Positions 15,341 to 24,456 of a stretch of DNA of 64,000 nt are shown in pieces. The notes beneath the pieces were generated by a model. That model did no database searches, had not been told where the DNA came from, and was given only the letters and a program-made list of their open reading frames with translations. The position numbers and the translations under genes were made by a program. Source of the stretch: an uncultured Eubacteriales bacterium (GTDB taxonomy: Bacteria > Bacillota > Clostridia > Lachnospirales > Lachnospiraceae); assembly GCA_900539455.1 (NCBI GenBank), contig UQCD01000003.1, forward strand, positions 1 through 64,000. Reading direction: 5' to 3'. Each line of letters begins with the position of its first letter. The first letter of the stretch is position 1.

Positions 15341-18300
15341 TTACATTACTGAAAAAATACTATTATTCAGCTCCAAAGTCGCCTCATACTGCATAGTCAA
15401 ATCCTTTAAGGAATTTTCATCCTTCATATCCTGACAAACCATCATATCGTTCAGCATACCAAATCTGGTATTCTTCGATGTAAGTCCGTCCTCCTCACTG
15501 ACAAGGTTTTTGCTTTCATTTACCTTAACCTGTCCGTTTATTTCTTCTGTAATATAATATTTGATTTTTTCTCCATAAAATAATATAAAATCCTTAACGA
15601 ATATACTGTTAAAAATATTTTCCATTTTTGAAACACTATATTCCTTTTTCTCCAGACTTCCGGTTTCTAATTGGTAATGAATATATACCTTACTGTCAGA
15701 AGAGGCATGATATTCTACAATAGTTTTGTCTATTATAGCTGCCGGTAATTTGAAATATTTGTCAAACCTTTTAAAAAATCCAAACATTTTATTTTTCCCG
15801 CACATATCCTCAACTACCTTTTTACAAATATCTAATTGTATTTCATCAAGCTTTTCTAAGGACACACAATATTTTGCATAGGCAAGTCTGCAGAGCTCAG
15901 GGATAGAATTTTGCTCTGCTAATTCTTCCTTTATAAAACCAAATATTTCATCATCAATTACAGCCTCGTGTACAAAATATTCATATGACTTATAGAATAA
16001 AAATGCCTTTTTTACATTGGCTAAAGCACCACAGCTTAAATATTCCTTATAAATCTTAGTAGCTTTATTAATGTAGTTTCCGGTAAATAGCATTTGGGCA
16101 AGCAGTTTTTCACATAATTGTCTGTCTGCTATTTCATAATCCTTACATCTAATCCATAGATTGTACATTTCCTCTGTAGATCCATAATAATACATACCCA
16201 AATAACGCAGAATATTTTCATTATATTTGCCTTTTCTAAATAAATAGCCTGCCATTTCTACTAAAAGCCTGTCATTAGCAAAATCTGTTTCTATAATTTT
16301 CTTGTTCACAAATTTTAGAACTCTTCTAGGTTCAATATAGGTATATCCAAATTTCTTCATATACTGGAAGGCTTTTTCATATATTCCTCTTACAATCATA
16401 AGCTCCTCTATTTTTCTGACAGAGGTTCCTAAAAGCTCATTGTCATCTATCTGATAAAGAAATTCATCAACTTTATCTCCGTCATAATTAGAGCTGTAAT
16501 ATTCTACAATTTCTCTTTCTAAGAATACCCTATAGCTGTTTCGTATACTTCTTTCCTTTGCAATATACTCCAAAATATCTATAGTATTTTCCTTGTAATC
16601 CTCCTTGTGGAACTTTACAAATTTATCTGTAAAATACAACTTCAAATGCAAATTATCTATATCCATTTCATTGCAGATTTTTAAATAAGCCTCCATATCC
16701 AAAAGCTTATTCATTGTATAGTCTACGGTCTTACAATATCTGTTGCCGCTAATATCTGAAAATATTAATGCTGGTTCACTGGTATAAATAGGGACATAGG
16801 CTTTTCCCTCTATTATTGGGAAGCACTCACATTCCTTCATTTCTTTGTGTAAAAGGTAAACATATCTCAGGTTTTTGTTATGGCAATTAATTACATAGGT
16901 GTTTACAATGTCTGGCAATTTAGCTGCCATTTCCTTTGTAACCATTGCAGACTTTAAAACATCCTCATACACTACTGCAAGATTTTCATCTATTTCACCT
17001 CTGGATATACAGCCTGCTATATAATAATTCATCTGTTTAAGATATGCTTCATATATATTTTTGTTTTCCTCTTTATTTTCAATAACCTTTCTGTAAAGCG
17101 CTGAAAGCTTATCTGAGGAAACACTTGTATTGTAGGAAAAATACATCAGTACAATCTGTGGAATGGACTGGTCAAAATCCTCTGGCAATGCCTGCATATA
17201 ATATTCGTACAAGCCTGTAAGTTTTATCTGTCGGGCGATAGCCTCCTCATACCAGCTAAAATATCTGCTGTCTGTAATATTTCCCTTTATAAGCATAGAA
17301 ATAATTGCTGATAAAATATTAATATTTTTATTGCTGTCATAAATAGTTGTAAGTATTCTAAGCAATAACGGATTAAACCTTTTGATTGATGAGCATACAT
17401 CAGCTAACTGATTTGCTAATCTGTTTGAAATATAACCCTCCTTGCTTCCAAAGCACAGAATTTGTATTTCAAAATCATTTAAAAATCTCAGCAGCTCCGG
17501 CTGCTCATTAAACTCTCTCATTGCCTCATAATACATAATTGGAGAGTGCATACCCTTTAAATACTGTTCTTTTATTCTGGCTATTTTTAAGCTTTGATTT
17601 GTATCAAAGCTTTCGTCCAGATATAATAACAGCCACAGTAATTTGTAGGTGTCATAGCCATTTTCGTAATACTCTCTTATTTTTTTTATAACCTCTGCAG
17701 TAAAGCCTACATCTCTTTTTTGTAATGTTCTTACATATAGGTAGTAGCAATACATTTCAATATTGTCATTTTTCTTTTCAATAAGACTTTCTGCAACGCT
17801 TTCTAATATCCACGCACTTTCTGACTCTCTGCCCTTAGATATTTCTACCTGTGCCTGAAACAGCTTTATAAAATACGAGGTATCATCTATTGCTCTCATT
17901 CTTTCAATAATAGCCAGTGACATATCTGACCATTTTTCTATATTGATTTTTTTAAGTCTAAAATCCAAATATAATCTATATAACTGCTTTTCATACCTTT
18001 GGTAATCCAGTTTATCTCTTGTAAGTGTAGTTTTTGCCTTTACAAGTATATCCAGGGTAAGTATTTTTGAATTGGTAATAAACTTTATTTTTCCAAAATT
18101 ATTACCCTGCTTTAATCTTTTAACATCAATAAGATATGAAAATTCGTAACTGCTGCCTGCAAAATCATGGGTAGTGATTTTCTTTTTGTAGCCTGTAATA
18201 AAATCTCCCTCTACAGCAATATCAATATTTAAATAGCCCCAGTTATTTTTAGTTATAATAACTGAATCACCATAATTTTCTGTAAGATTATCATAGCTTC

Positions 18301-18898
18301 TGTTAGTTTCATTAAGCTCTATGGTAACTGGAGTTTTTTTGTTGGCAGCAATAAGTAGCTCCTCCATTGCCAAATCTAAATCATTGCTGCCCATAAGTCC
18401 TTCATATACAGACTCTAAGTAAAAATCATCTCTTAACAGTATTTTAGGAAATCTTGCTGATTTAAAAATGCTAATTGCCTCATCATAGCTTGTCTGCACC
18501 AGATTTGCGAAGTGGAACAAATTTTTAACCTCACCAATAGTTGTTTCAATACACATTGGCTTAATGTTTATTTTAAAAGGTATAGCTGCCTCTCCACCAT
18601 TGCTAACTATATTGATATTTCCAGCTATTTCTTCATTTTCAAACATACCAAAGGTATCTATTTCATACTTTATGGCAATTTCTTTTCCTAAAAAGGTATT
18701 GTTTATAATTCTGAATTTTTCGTGTGTAGAATAAACCACTCCCTTTATGGTCTTATCATTTTTGGTAGAAATCAAAAACTCTCCTGCACACATCCTGTCT
18801 GCATAAAGATTTTCTTCTATACTAGCGACAGAGGTAGCAATAACCGGGTTTTCAAATTCGCAGGAGCCTAGCGAGAGCTTATCTATATATTCTTTCAT
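15341..18898 (-). CDS. DUF5717 family giant helical-repeat protein
   Basis: A 1185-residue protein of the DUF5717 type, among the longest in the window. The first 290 residues are beta-rich and look like two Ig-like modules (first with GEFLISTKNDKTIKGVVYST, second with WGYLNIDIAVEGDFITG). From about residue 300 to 1050 it is almost all helix, with irregular TPR- or armadillo-like repeats (for example ESAWILESVAESLIEKK). The last 130 residues return to beta strands and end in a charged helix. No signal peptide or membrane segment is seen. Its ATG overlaps the rarA stop by 4 bases, and DUF5716 follows 10 bases on. No function is known to me. Confidence 0.8.
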   Translation of the reverse strand: MKEYIDKLSLGSCEFENPVIATSVASIEENLYADRMCAGEFLISTKNDKTIKGVVYSTHEKFRIINNTFLGKEIAIKYEIDTFGMFENEEIAGNINIVSNGGEAAIPFKINIKPMCIETTIGEVKNLFHFANLVQTSYDEAISIFKSARFPKILLRDDFYLESVYEGLMGSNDLDLAMEELLIAANKKTPVTIELNETNRSYDNLTENYGDSVIITKNNWGYLNIDIAVEGDFITGYKKKITTHDFAGSSYEFSYLIDVKRLKQGNNFGKIKFITNSKILTLDILVKAKTTLTRDKLDYQRYEKQLYRLYLDFRLKKINIEKWSDMSLAIIERMRAIDDTSYFIKLFQAQVEISKGRESESAWILESVAESLIEKKNDNIEMYCYYLYVRTLQKRDVGFTAEVIKKIREYYENGYDTYKLLWLLLYLDESFDTNQSLKIARIKEQYLKGMHSPIMYYEAMREFNEQPELLRFLNDFEIQILCFGSKEGYISNRLANQLADVCSSIKRFNPLLLRILTTIYDSNKNINILSAIISMLIKGNITDSRYFSWYEEAIARQIKLTGLYEYYMQALPEDFDQSIPQIVLMYFSYNTSVSSDKLSALYRKVIENKEENKNIYEAYLKQMNYYIAGCISRGEIDENLAVVYEDVLKSAMVTKEMAAKLPDIVNTYVINCHNKNLRYVYLLHKEMKECECFPIIEGKAYVPIYTSEPALIFSDISGNRYCKTVDYTMNKLLDMEAYLKICNEMDIDNLHLKLYFTDKFVKFHKEDYKENTIDILEYIAKERSIRNSYRVFLEREIVEYYSSNYDGDKVDEFLYQIDDNELLGTSVRKIEELMIVRGIYEKAFQYMKKFGYTYIEPRRVLKFVNKKIIETDFANDRLLVEMAGYLFRKGKYNENILRYLGMYYYGSTEEMYNLWIRCKDYEIADRQLCEKLLAQMLFTGNYINKATKIYKEYLSCGALANVKKAFLFYKSYEYFVHEAVIDDEIFGFIKEELAEQNSIPELCRLAYAKYCVSLEKLDEIQLDICKKVVEDMCGKNKMFGFFKRFDKYFKLPAAIIDKTIVEYHASSDSKVYIHYQLETGSLEKKEYSVSKMENIFNSIFVKDFILFYGEKIKYYITEEINGQVKVNESKNLVSEEDGLTSKNTRFGMLNDMMVCQDMKDENSLKDLTMQYEATLELNNSIFSVM

Positions 18899-20223
18899 TC
18901 CTCTGCCTCCTTTCGTATCTTTTCTTGATATTCCTTAATATTCTTTTCGTAACCTATTTGTGTTGGATAATAAAATTTTATATCTTCCATTCCATCTGGA
19001 AGATACTGCTGCTTAACATAATGATTTTTGTAATCATGTGCATATTTATAGCCGTCACCATGTCCCAGCTTTGCAGCTCCCTTGTAATGAGCGTCCATTA
19101 AATGTACTGGAACTGGCATAGTCTTGTTGTTTTTTACATACTCCATTGCACTTTCAATAGCACTAATTGCTGAATTACTCTTTGGTGCAGCAGCCATATA
19201 GGCTACTGCCTCTGCTAATATAATCTGCGCCTCTGGCATACCTACCTTGTGTACTGCCTCTGCTGCCGAAACTGCCACTGTAAGTGCATTTGGGTCAGCA
19301 AGACCAACATCCTCTGCTGCTGAAATCATTATCCTTCTGGCAATAAAAGTAACCGACTCTCCTGCATACAACATTCTGGCTAAATAATATATGGCCGCAT
19401 CTACATCAGAGCCCCGCATACTTTTAATAAATGCTGAAACTGTATCATAATGATTATCTCCGTCCTTATCATACCTAAGTGTTCTTTTTTGGACACATTG
19501 CTCGGCAACCTCTAAGGTTATGTGAATATGCCCGTCTGCTGCCCTATCCGTTGTCAAAATGCCTAATTCAATAGCATTAAGTGCGTTTCTGGCATCGCCA
19601 TTTGCAACATCGGCAATAAAATCTACTGCTTCCTCCTCTATGACAGCATCATATGCTCCCATACCCTTTTCTTTATCATATACTGCTTTATTTATAAGGG
19701 TTTTTATATCTTGTCTTGATAATGGTTTTAATTCAAATATAATTGAGCGAGAAATAAGAGCGCCATTTACTTCAAAGTATGGATTTTCAGTAGTAGCACC
19801 TATTAAAATAATAGTGCCGTCCTCTACAAAGGGAAGTAAATAGTCTTGTTGACCTTTGTTAAATCTATGAATTTCATCTATGAATAATATTGTTTTTTTG
19901 CCATACATTCCCTGGTTGTTTTTAGCCTCAGTAACAATTTCCTCCATATCCTTTTTGCCTGCTATTGTAGCATTAATCTGGCAAAAATTGGCACTGGTAG
20001 TATTGGCAATAACCTTTGCAATAGTAGTTTTTCCTGTACCGGGTGGTCCGTAAAAAATAATTGAGCTAAGCTTGTCAGCCTTTATAGCTCTATATAGCAG
20101 CTTATCCTTACCGATAATATGAGATTGTCCCACTACCTCATCTAATGTAGTTGGTCTTAATCTTGCCGCTAAAGGAGCTTCCTTTTCCATTGTATTATTT
20201 CGCATATATTCAAATAAATCCAT
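18895..20223 (-). CDS. rarA: Replication-associated recombination protein A (AAA+ ATPase)
   Basis: A 442-residue RarA/MgsA/WRNIP1-family AAA+ ATPase that acts at stalled replication forks. It has Walker A GPPGTGKTT (about 59-67), Walker B ILFIDEIHRFNKGQQD, sensor-1 GATTENP, arginine-finger segment ALISRS, and the C-terminal clamp-loader-like tetramerisation domain ending in the family's KNHYVKQQYLPDGM stretch. I chose ATG 20223 because GGAG lies 6 bases before it; two in-frame starts further upstream lack a site. It is the first gene of the run that continues with DUF5717 (ATGA overlap). Confidence 0.96.
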   Translation of the reverse strand: MDLFEYMRNNTMEKEAPLAARLRPTTLDEVVGQSHIIGKDKLLYRAIKADKLSSIIFYGPPGTGKTTIAKVIANTTSANFCQINATIAGKKDMEEIVTEAKNNQGMYGKKTILFIDEIHRFNKGQQDYLLPFVEDGTIILIGATTENPYFEVNGALISRSIIFELKPLSRQDIKTLINKAVYDKEKGMGAYDAVIEEEAVDFIADVANGDARNALNAIELGILTTDRAADGHIHITLEVAEQCVQKRTLRYDKDGDNHYDTVSAFIKSMRGSDVDAAIYYLARMLYAGESVTFIARRIMISAAEDVGLADPNALTVAVSAAEAVHKVGMPEAQIILAEAVAYMAAAPKSNSAISAIESAMEYVKNNKTMPVPVHLMDAHYKGAAKLGHGDGYKYAHDYKNHYVKQQYLPDGMEDIKFYYPTQIGYEKNIKEYQEKIRKEAEE

Positions 20224-20332
20224 TGTTTTCTCCAACATCAAGACTTGCTTGTTATTTTATAAACTTATGATTTCTCACCAATCACAAAAACTAATACAAT
20301 TTTACCACAATTCCTGCTATTATTCCACAAAA

Positions 20333-20420
20333 AAATACTTCATCAGTGTACATAAATGAAAACCTTTTTCACTTTCATAAAGTCAAGTCAGTATAAATTT
20401 ATATAACCAATGAAGTATTT
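20333..20420 (-). terminator. Terminator after the lipoprotein gene
   Basis: AAATACTTCAT (20333-20343) pairs with ATGAAGTATTT (20410-20420). On the minus strand the closing arm runs into a run of seven T residues. The 66-base interior can fold further. Confidence 0.65.
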
Positions 20421-20448
20421 AATTTTATTTAAAACTTTAAATTATATC

Positions 20449-21606
20449 TTATGTATAGTCTTGATTAATCCTCTTAGACATAAGCTCATTTAATTCTTCC
20501 TCAGTAATTACACTATCTGGTGCAGTAATTTCAACACTGTCTTCTGGTGTAAACTTACATTTTATTGTAATATCTACCCTATCTGAATCCATACCAATAA
20601 CTGTGCCAATGCTAAGCTGCACTGAATCGCCCTCCTGTGAGGCATTAAACTTAAGCTCTAACTGTGAAATATCCTTAAGTTCATCCTCTAAGGACTCTTT
20701 TAATTCATTCCATTTTTCATCGTCAATTTCAGAATACTGCTCTTTTACCTTTTCAATATCCTCCTTTGAAATTTCTGATGATAATTTCTCACCAACTACA
20801 GCCTCTAATTTTTCATAGAATTTGTCTATATCTGAAACTACAACATCGATTCCATTTTTAACCCAGTCATATACATTATCTTTGTTAATAGTCAATGTGT
20901 AGCCATTATCCTCTGAATAACCATCAGCCTTCTTTGCTATCTTTTCAATTTCTTCAAGTACAAACTTAATTGCAGCCTTCAATTCTTCCTTATCAATGTT
21001 TTCTAAAGCTTCCACATATTCATTACCTGTTACAAGGACAGCATTTGCTGCATCCTCTACTGAAAGCTCTACATAATCCTTGTCAGGAATAGCTGCTAAT
21101 GACTCCTCTAATAAGGCTTCTGCACCAAATTTCTTTGCTAAAGACTTAACAAACTCTACTGTTTTAGAAATACTTATATATAATTTGTCGCCTGTATAAA
21201 TAACCTCTGTAACTTCGCCAGAGATATTACCTAATTTTACAGAGATAATTGCTGAAAAATCATCATTTTCATTTGCTTTTCCTTCAAAGGATAATGTACC
21301 CTTTATAGTATCTCCTGTAATTCCAAGCATTTGAAAAGCATCCGCTAATCTGTCACCTGAGGATGTAGTAGTCACTGCATCTTCCAGCTCTTTTGCAGAT
21401 ATAGCAAAGTCAAAATCCATATTGAAGGAATATTTTTCTAAATCACAGGTCTTTAGCATTACCTCTGCAAAGGAGCCTGAATTTTCCTTGCCAGTTTTTT
21501 TGTCATCATTTTTTGTGTTATTGTCACCACAACCAACCAATGTAGCCAACATTAATATAAATGTCAGCACAAAAGCTATAAGCTTTTTAAAATTTTTAAG
21601 TTTCAT
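20449..21606 (-). CDS. Secreted lipoprotein of unknown function
   Basis: A 385-residue lipoprotein. The N-terminus is a classic type II signal (KLKNFKKLIAFVLTFILML) with lipobox LVGC, the lipidated Cys being residue 26, followed by an Asn/Asp/Lys-rich linker. The mature part is acidic and alternates beta segments (YSFNMDFDFAISAKEL, LSFEGKANENDDFSAIISVK) with helices (EELKAAIKFVLEEIEKIAKK), a layout like solvent-exposed LolA/LppX-type beta shells, though I see no decisive motif. It stands alone with its own promoter and terminator. Confidence 0.8.
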   Translation of the reverse strand: MKLKNFKKLIAFVLTFILMLATLVGCGDNNTKNDDKKTGKENSGSFAEVMLKTCDLEKYSFNMDFDFAISAKELEDAVTTTSSGDRLADAFQMLGITGDTIKGTLSFEGKANENDDFSAIISVKLGNISGEVTEVIYTGDKLYISISKTVEFVKSLAKKFGAEALLEESLAAIPDKDYVELSVEDAANAVLVTGNEYVEALENIDKEELKAAIKFVLEEIEKIAKKADGYSEDNGYTLTINKDNVYDWVKNGIDVVVSDIDKFYEKLEAVVGEKLSSEISKEDIEKVKEQYSEIDDEKWNELKESLEDELKDISQLELKFNASQEGDSVQLSIGTVIGMDSDRVDITIKCKFTPEDSVEITAPDSVITEEELNELMSKRINQDYT

Positions 21607-21663
21607 AAAAACCTCCTTTTATATATGCAGACAATTCAACCATTAAAATTGTCTATGTATTAG

Positions 21664-21692
21664 ATAATACCTCTTTTTGTGCTACTCCGCAA
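21664..21692 (-). promoter_or_regulatory. Promoter of the lipoprotein gene
   Basis: On the minus strand: TTGCGG (21692-21687), 17 bases, TATTAT (21669-21664), about 58 bases before the ATG. Confidence 0.6.
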
Positions 21693-21802
21693 GTGTTATA
21701 CCCCTTTTTACTATTTTTATCAAAATTAATTTATTGTAAGAATGTTTTTTAATGTATTATTTGTCTTTAAATATTAAATAAATATGAATTTATTGTTTTT
21801 TC

Positions 21803-21831
21803 TTGTTGAAAGCCTCATATTATGGTAAACT
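21803..21831 (+). promoter_or_regulatory. Promoter of the citrate synthase gene
   Basis: TTGTTG (21803-21808), 17 bases, TAAACT (21826-21831). It leaves a short leader of about 20 bases before the ATG at 21860, with AAAGGAG as ribosome binding site. Confidence 0.6.
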
Positions 21832-21859
21832 TAAAGAAGTTTTTTGAAAGGAGAATTCT

Positions 21860-23227
21860 ATGGAAAACATTAATTATTATGAGATAACACCTGAAATTGC
21901 CAATCTTGCAGGTAAATGCACATCCCATACTATTGATCCTGAATTATATACTAAATACAGTGTAAAAAGGGGTCTTAGAGATTTAAGTGGTCAGGGCGTT
22001 CTAACCGGACTTACAGAAATCGGTGAAATTAAAGCATATACTATTGACGAATGTGAATATGTTCCTTGTGAAGGACAATTATTTTATCGTGGTTATGATA
22101 TAGAGGAAATCGTTGCTGGTTTCATAAAAGATGACCGTTTTGGTTTTGAAGAGGTTACATATCTTTTACTTTTCGGAGAACTTCCTTCTAAGGAGGAGCT
22201 TGCTTCCTTTTGTGAATTATTAGCAAAGTACCGTACACTTCCTACAAGCTTTGTCAGGGATATTATTATGAAGGCTCCAAGCAAGGATATGATGAACACA
22301 TTAGCAAGAAGTGTTCTTACACTTTATTCATATGACGAAAAAGCTGATGACATTTCTATTCCAAATGTGCTTAGACAAAGCTTACAGCTTATTTCATTAT
22401 TCCCACTTCTTTCTGTTTATGGTTATCAGGCATACCGTCACTACCACGACGGAGAAAGCTTATTTATTCATACACCAAAGCCTGAGCTTTCTACAGCAGA
22501 AAATATTCTTACTATCTTAAGACCAGACCAGAAATACACAAAGCTTGAAGCTCGTATTCTTGATATAGCCTTAGTTATTCACGCAGAGCATGGCGGTGGT
22601 AACAACTCTACATTTACAAATCATGTTGTTACTTCTTCTGGTACCGATACTTATTCAGCCGTTGCTGCTTCCTTAGGCTCACTAAAAGGTCCTAAGCACG
22701 GTGGTGCTAATATTAAAGTTGTACAGATGTTTGATGATATGAAAAAGAACATTAAAAACTGGGAGGACGAGGAAGAGGTGCGTGAGTATCTTCACAAACT
22801 TCTCAACAAGCAGGCCTTTGATAATGCCGGTCTTATTTACGGTATGGGTCATGCTGTATATTCTTTATCCGACCCTAGAGCAAAGATTTTAAAGAGCTTT
22901 GTTGAAAAATTATCTGTTGAAAAGGGTATGACTAAGGAATTTGTCTTATATTCAAATGTAGAACGGCTTGCTCCTGAGGTTATTGCAAGTGAAAGAAAAA
23001 TGTTCAAGGGCGTAAGTGCAAATGTTGACTTCTACAGTGGATTTGTTTACAGTATGCTTGGTCTTCCAGTTGAGCTTTATACTCCTATTTTTGCAATCGC
23101 AAGGATTTCCGGCTGGAGCGCTCATAGACTTGAGGAGCTTATTAATGCAGGAAAGATTATCCGTCCAGCCTATAAAAATGTGGCTAAGCATAAGCCTTAT
23201 GTTTCTATGGACGAAAGAGTTAAATAG
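21860..23227 (+). CDS. Citrate synthase
   Basis: A 455-residue si-type citrate synthase that condenses oxaloacetate with acetyl-CoA. Active-site landmarks are the His in HAEHGGGNNSTF, GPKHGGANIKVVQMF, the catalytic His in GMGHAVYSLSDPRAK, and the Asp/Arg region ANVDFYSGFVYSMLGLP. It carries an N-terminal extension before the YRGYDIEEI segment, as clostridial citrate synthases do. No aconitase or isocitrate dehydrogenase is next to it. It is a single-gene unit bounded by a promoter and a strong terminator. In anaerobes it feeds 2-oxoglutarate and glutamate synthesis. Confidence 0.95.
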   Translation: MENINYYEITPEIANLAGKCTSHTIDPELYTKYSVKRGLRDLSGQGVLTGLTEIGEIKAYTIDECEYVPCEGQLFYRGYDIEEIVAGFIKDDRFGFEEVTYLLLFGELPSKEELASFCELLAKYRTLPTSFVRDIIMKAPSKDMMNTLARSVLTLYSYDEKADDISIPNVLRQSLQLISLFPLLSVYGYQAYRHYHDGESLFIHTPKPELSTAENILTILRPDQKYTKLEARILDIALVIHAEHGGGNNSTFTNHVVTSSGTDTYSAVAASLGSLKGPKHGGANIKVVQMFDDMKKNIKNWEDEEEVREYLHKLLNKQAFDNAGLIYGMGHAVYSLSDPRAKILKSFVEKLSVEKGMTKEFVLYSNVERLAPEVIASERKMFKGVSANVDFYSGFVYSMLGLPVELYTPIFAIARISGWSAHRLEELINAGKIIRPAYKNVAKHKPYVSMDERVK

Positions 23228-23298
23228 CTTATACCATTTTGTTTAATCAATATATTTTTGAAACATATTATAAACCTTTTATAATTTTGAGCAGTTTT

Positions 23299-23344
23299 AA
23301 ACAGCATACAACCACTTTTCGATTTAGCAATTGTATGCTGTTTT
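23299..23344. terminator. Bidirectional terminator
   Basis: AAACAGCATACAA (23299-23311) pairs perfectly with TTGTATGCTGTTT (from 23331) and continues into TTTT. It serves both citrate synthase and the convergent deacetylase. Confidence 0.85.
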
Positions 23345-23351
23345 ATTTGCT

Positions 23352-24029
23352 TTAATCCATAATAATCTCATCCACCGTTACAAACTCATAACCCTCGCTT
23401 GTAAGCTCATCAATAATTTTAATTGCTGCCTCTACTGAGGTTTCAAATATATCGTGCATAAGTATAATTTTTCCTTCTTTAGCGTGGCTTATTACATCCT
23501 TTGCAACCCTGTCTGCATCATAAATTGTCCAATCCTTCGGGTCTATATCCCACAGCACCACTATCATATTTTCAATCTCCACATATCTATTTTTATATAC
23601 TCCAAAAGGGGGTCTTATATATTCTGTATCTTTACCTGTAATTTCCCTTATAATTTCATTGGTCTTTTGTATTTCCTCCATCGCCCTGCAATTAGACACA
23701 GAACCTAAATTAATATGACTATATGTATGATTTCCTATTAAATGTCCTTCATTTTTCATTCTAAGTATTAATTCCTTATTATTAGCAGCATTTTCTCCAA
23801 CAACAAAAAAAGTAGCCTTCACATTTCTTTTTTTCAATTCATCTAATAGCTTTTTCGTATACTTAGCACTTGGTCCATCATCAAAGGTAATAGCAATTTT
23901 CTTTTTTTCCTGATTAGCCTCCACTTTATTTGAAGAAAATGCTAACTCCTCCACTCTGGTATAGGCATATAACATAACAAGTGTAACTGCATAAATTATT
24001 AATTTAATTACTACATTTTTTCTGCACAA
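23352..24029 (-). CDS. Membrane-anchored polysaccharide deacetylase (NodB fold, PdaB-like)
   Basis: A 225-residue protein with one N-terminal membrane helix (about 5-24) and an extracytoplasmic NodB domain. The metal site and catalytic base are visible: ITFDDGPSAKYT (Asp-Asp), HTYSHINL (HxxxH), RPPFG, and the C-terminal ILMHD. Such enzymes de-N-acetylate peptidoglycan or other polysaccharides; PdaB, of similar size and layout, is needed for spore cortex stability in Bacillus, which would fit this spore former. The start is probably the TTG at 24029, which has AAAGGG 7 bases upstream. The GTG at 24038 abuts that site and is less likely. Confidence 0.88.
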   Translation of the reverse strand: MCRKNVVIKLIIYAVTLVMLYAYTRVEELAFSSNKVEANQEKKKIAITFDDGPSAKYTKKLLDELKKRNVKATFFVVGENAANNKELILRMKNEGHLIGNHTYSHINLGSVSNCRAMEEIQKTNEIIREITGKDTEYIRPPFGVYKNRYVEIENMIVVLWDIDPKDWTIYDADRVAKDVISHAKEGKIILMHDIFETSVEAAIKIIDELTSEGYEFVTVDEIIMD

Positions 24030-24162
24030 AAAAATCACCCTTTATATGTTAAAGAATAAATTACTGTAGATACCCGGTATCTTTAATAATCTATCTATTA
24101 ATTCTTTACATACATTATATGGTGATTTGATGTAATGTTGAATGTCACGAGGAAATAATTTA

Positions 24163-24183
24163 ATGCAATAATAAATATTGCAT
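24163..24183. promoter_or_regulatory. Palindrome overlapping the DUF4250 gene promoter
   Basis: ATGCAATA, 5 bases, TATTGCAT: a perfect 8-5-8 inverted repeat that covers the -35 hexamer, as an operator would. No regulator gene is adjacent. Confidence 0.5.
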
Positions 24184-24205
24184 CATAAAAAATATATTGT
24201 ATAAT
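24178..24205 (+). promoter_or_regulatory. Promoter of the DUF4250 gene
   Basis: TTGCAT (24178-24183), 16 bases, TATAAT (24200-24205), about 40 bases before the ATG at 24245. Confidence 0.6.
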
Positions 24206-24244
24206 TATCCCTATCAATTACAAATATGAAAGGATACTAAACCT

Positions 24245-24424
24245 ATGTCAAACCTTCCAAACGACCCAATGATTTTGTTAAGCTATATTAATACACAGCT
24301 AAGGGATAATTTTTCATCCTTAGATGAGCTTTGTCAAAGTCTTGGTGTAGAAAAGGCGGATATTGAAGCCAAGTTAAATACTATTGATTATAGCTACAAC
24401 CCAGCCTTAAATAAATTTGTTTAA
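24245..24424 (+). CDS. DUF4250 family small protein
   Basis: A 59-residue protein between two convergent-side genes. It opens MSNLPNDPMILLSYINTQLR and continues with SSLDELCQSLGV, the typical DUF4250 pattern (LPxDPxxLLSxxNTxLRD...SLDELC). The helix-turn-helix-like middle (residues 25-48) suggests a small DNA- or protein-binding fold, but nothing is known of its role. GAAAGG lies 11 bases before the ATG, it has its own promoter, and the stop at 24422-24424 is directly followed by a terminator. It is well supported despite its length. Confidence 0.85.
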   Translation: MSNLPNDPMILLSYINTQLRDNFSSLDELCQSLGVEKADIEAKLNTIDYSYNPALNKFV

Positions 24425-24425
24425 A

Positions 24426-24456
24426 AGCTTTAAATTCATATTATGAATTTAAAGCT
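24426..24456. terminator. Bidirectional terminator between DUF4250 and the HAD gene
   Basis: AGCTTTAAATTCATA (24426-24440) pairs perfectly with TATGAATTTAAAGCT (24442-24456). The right arm covers the stop codon of the convergent HAD gene; an A-run on the left gives a short T-run on the minus strand. Confidence 0.65.
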
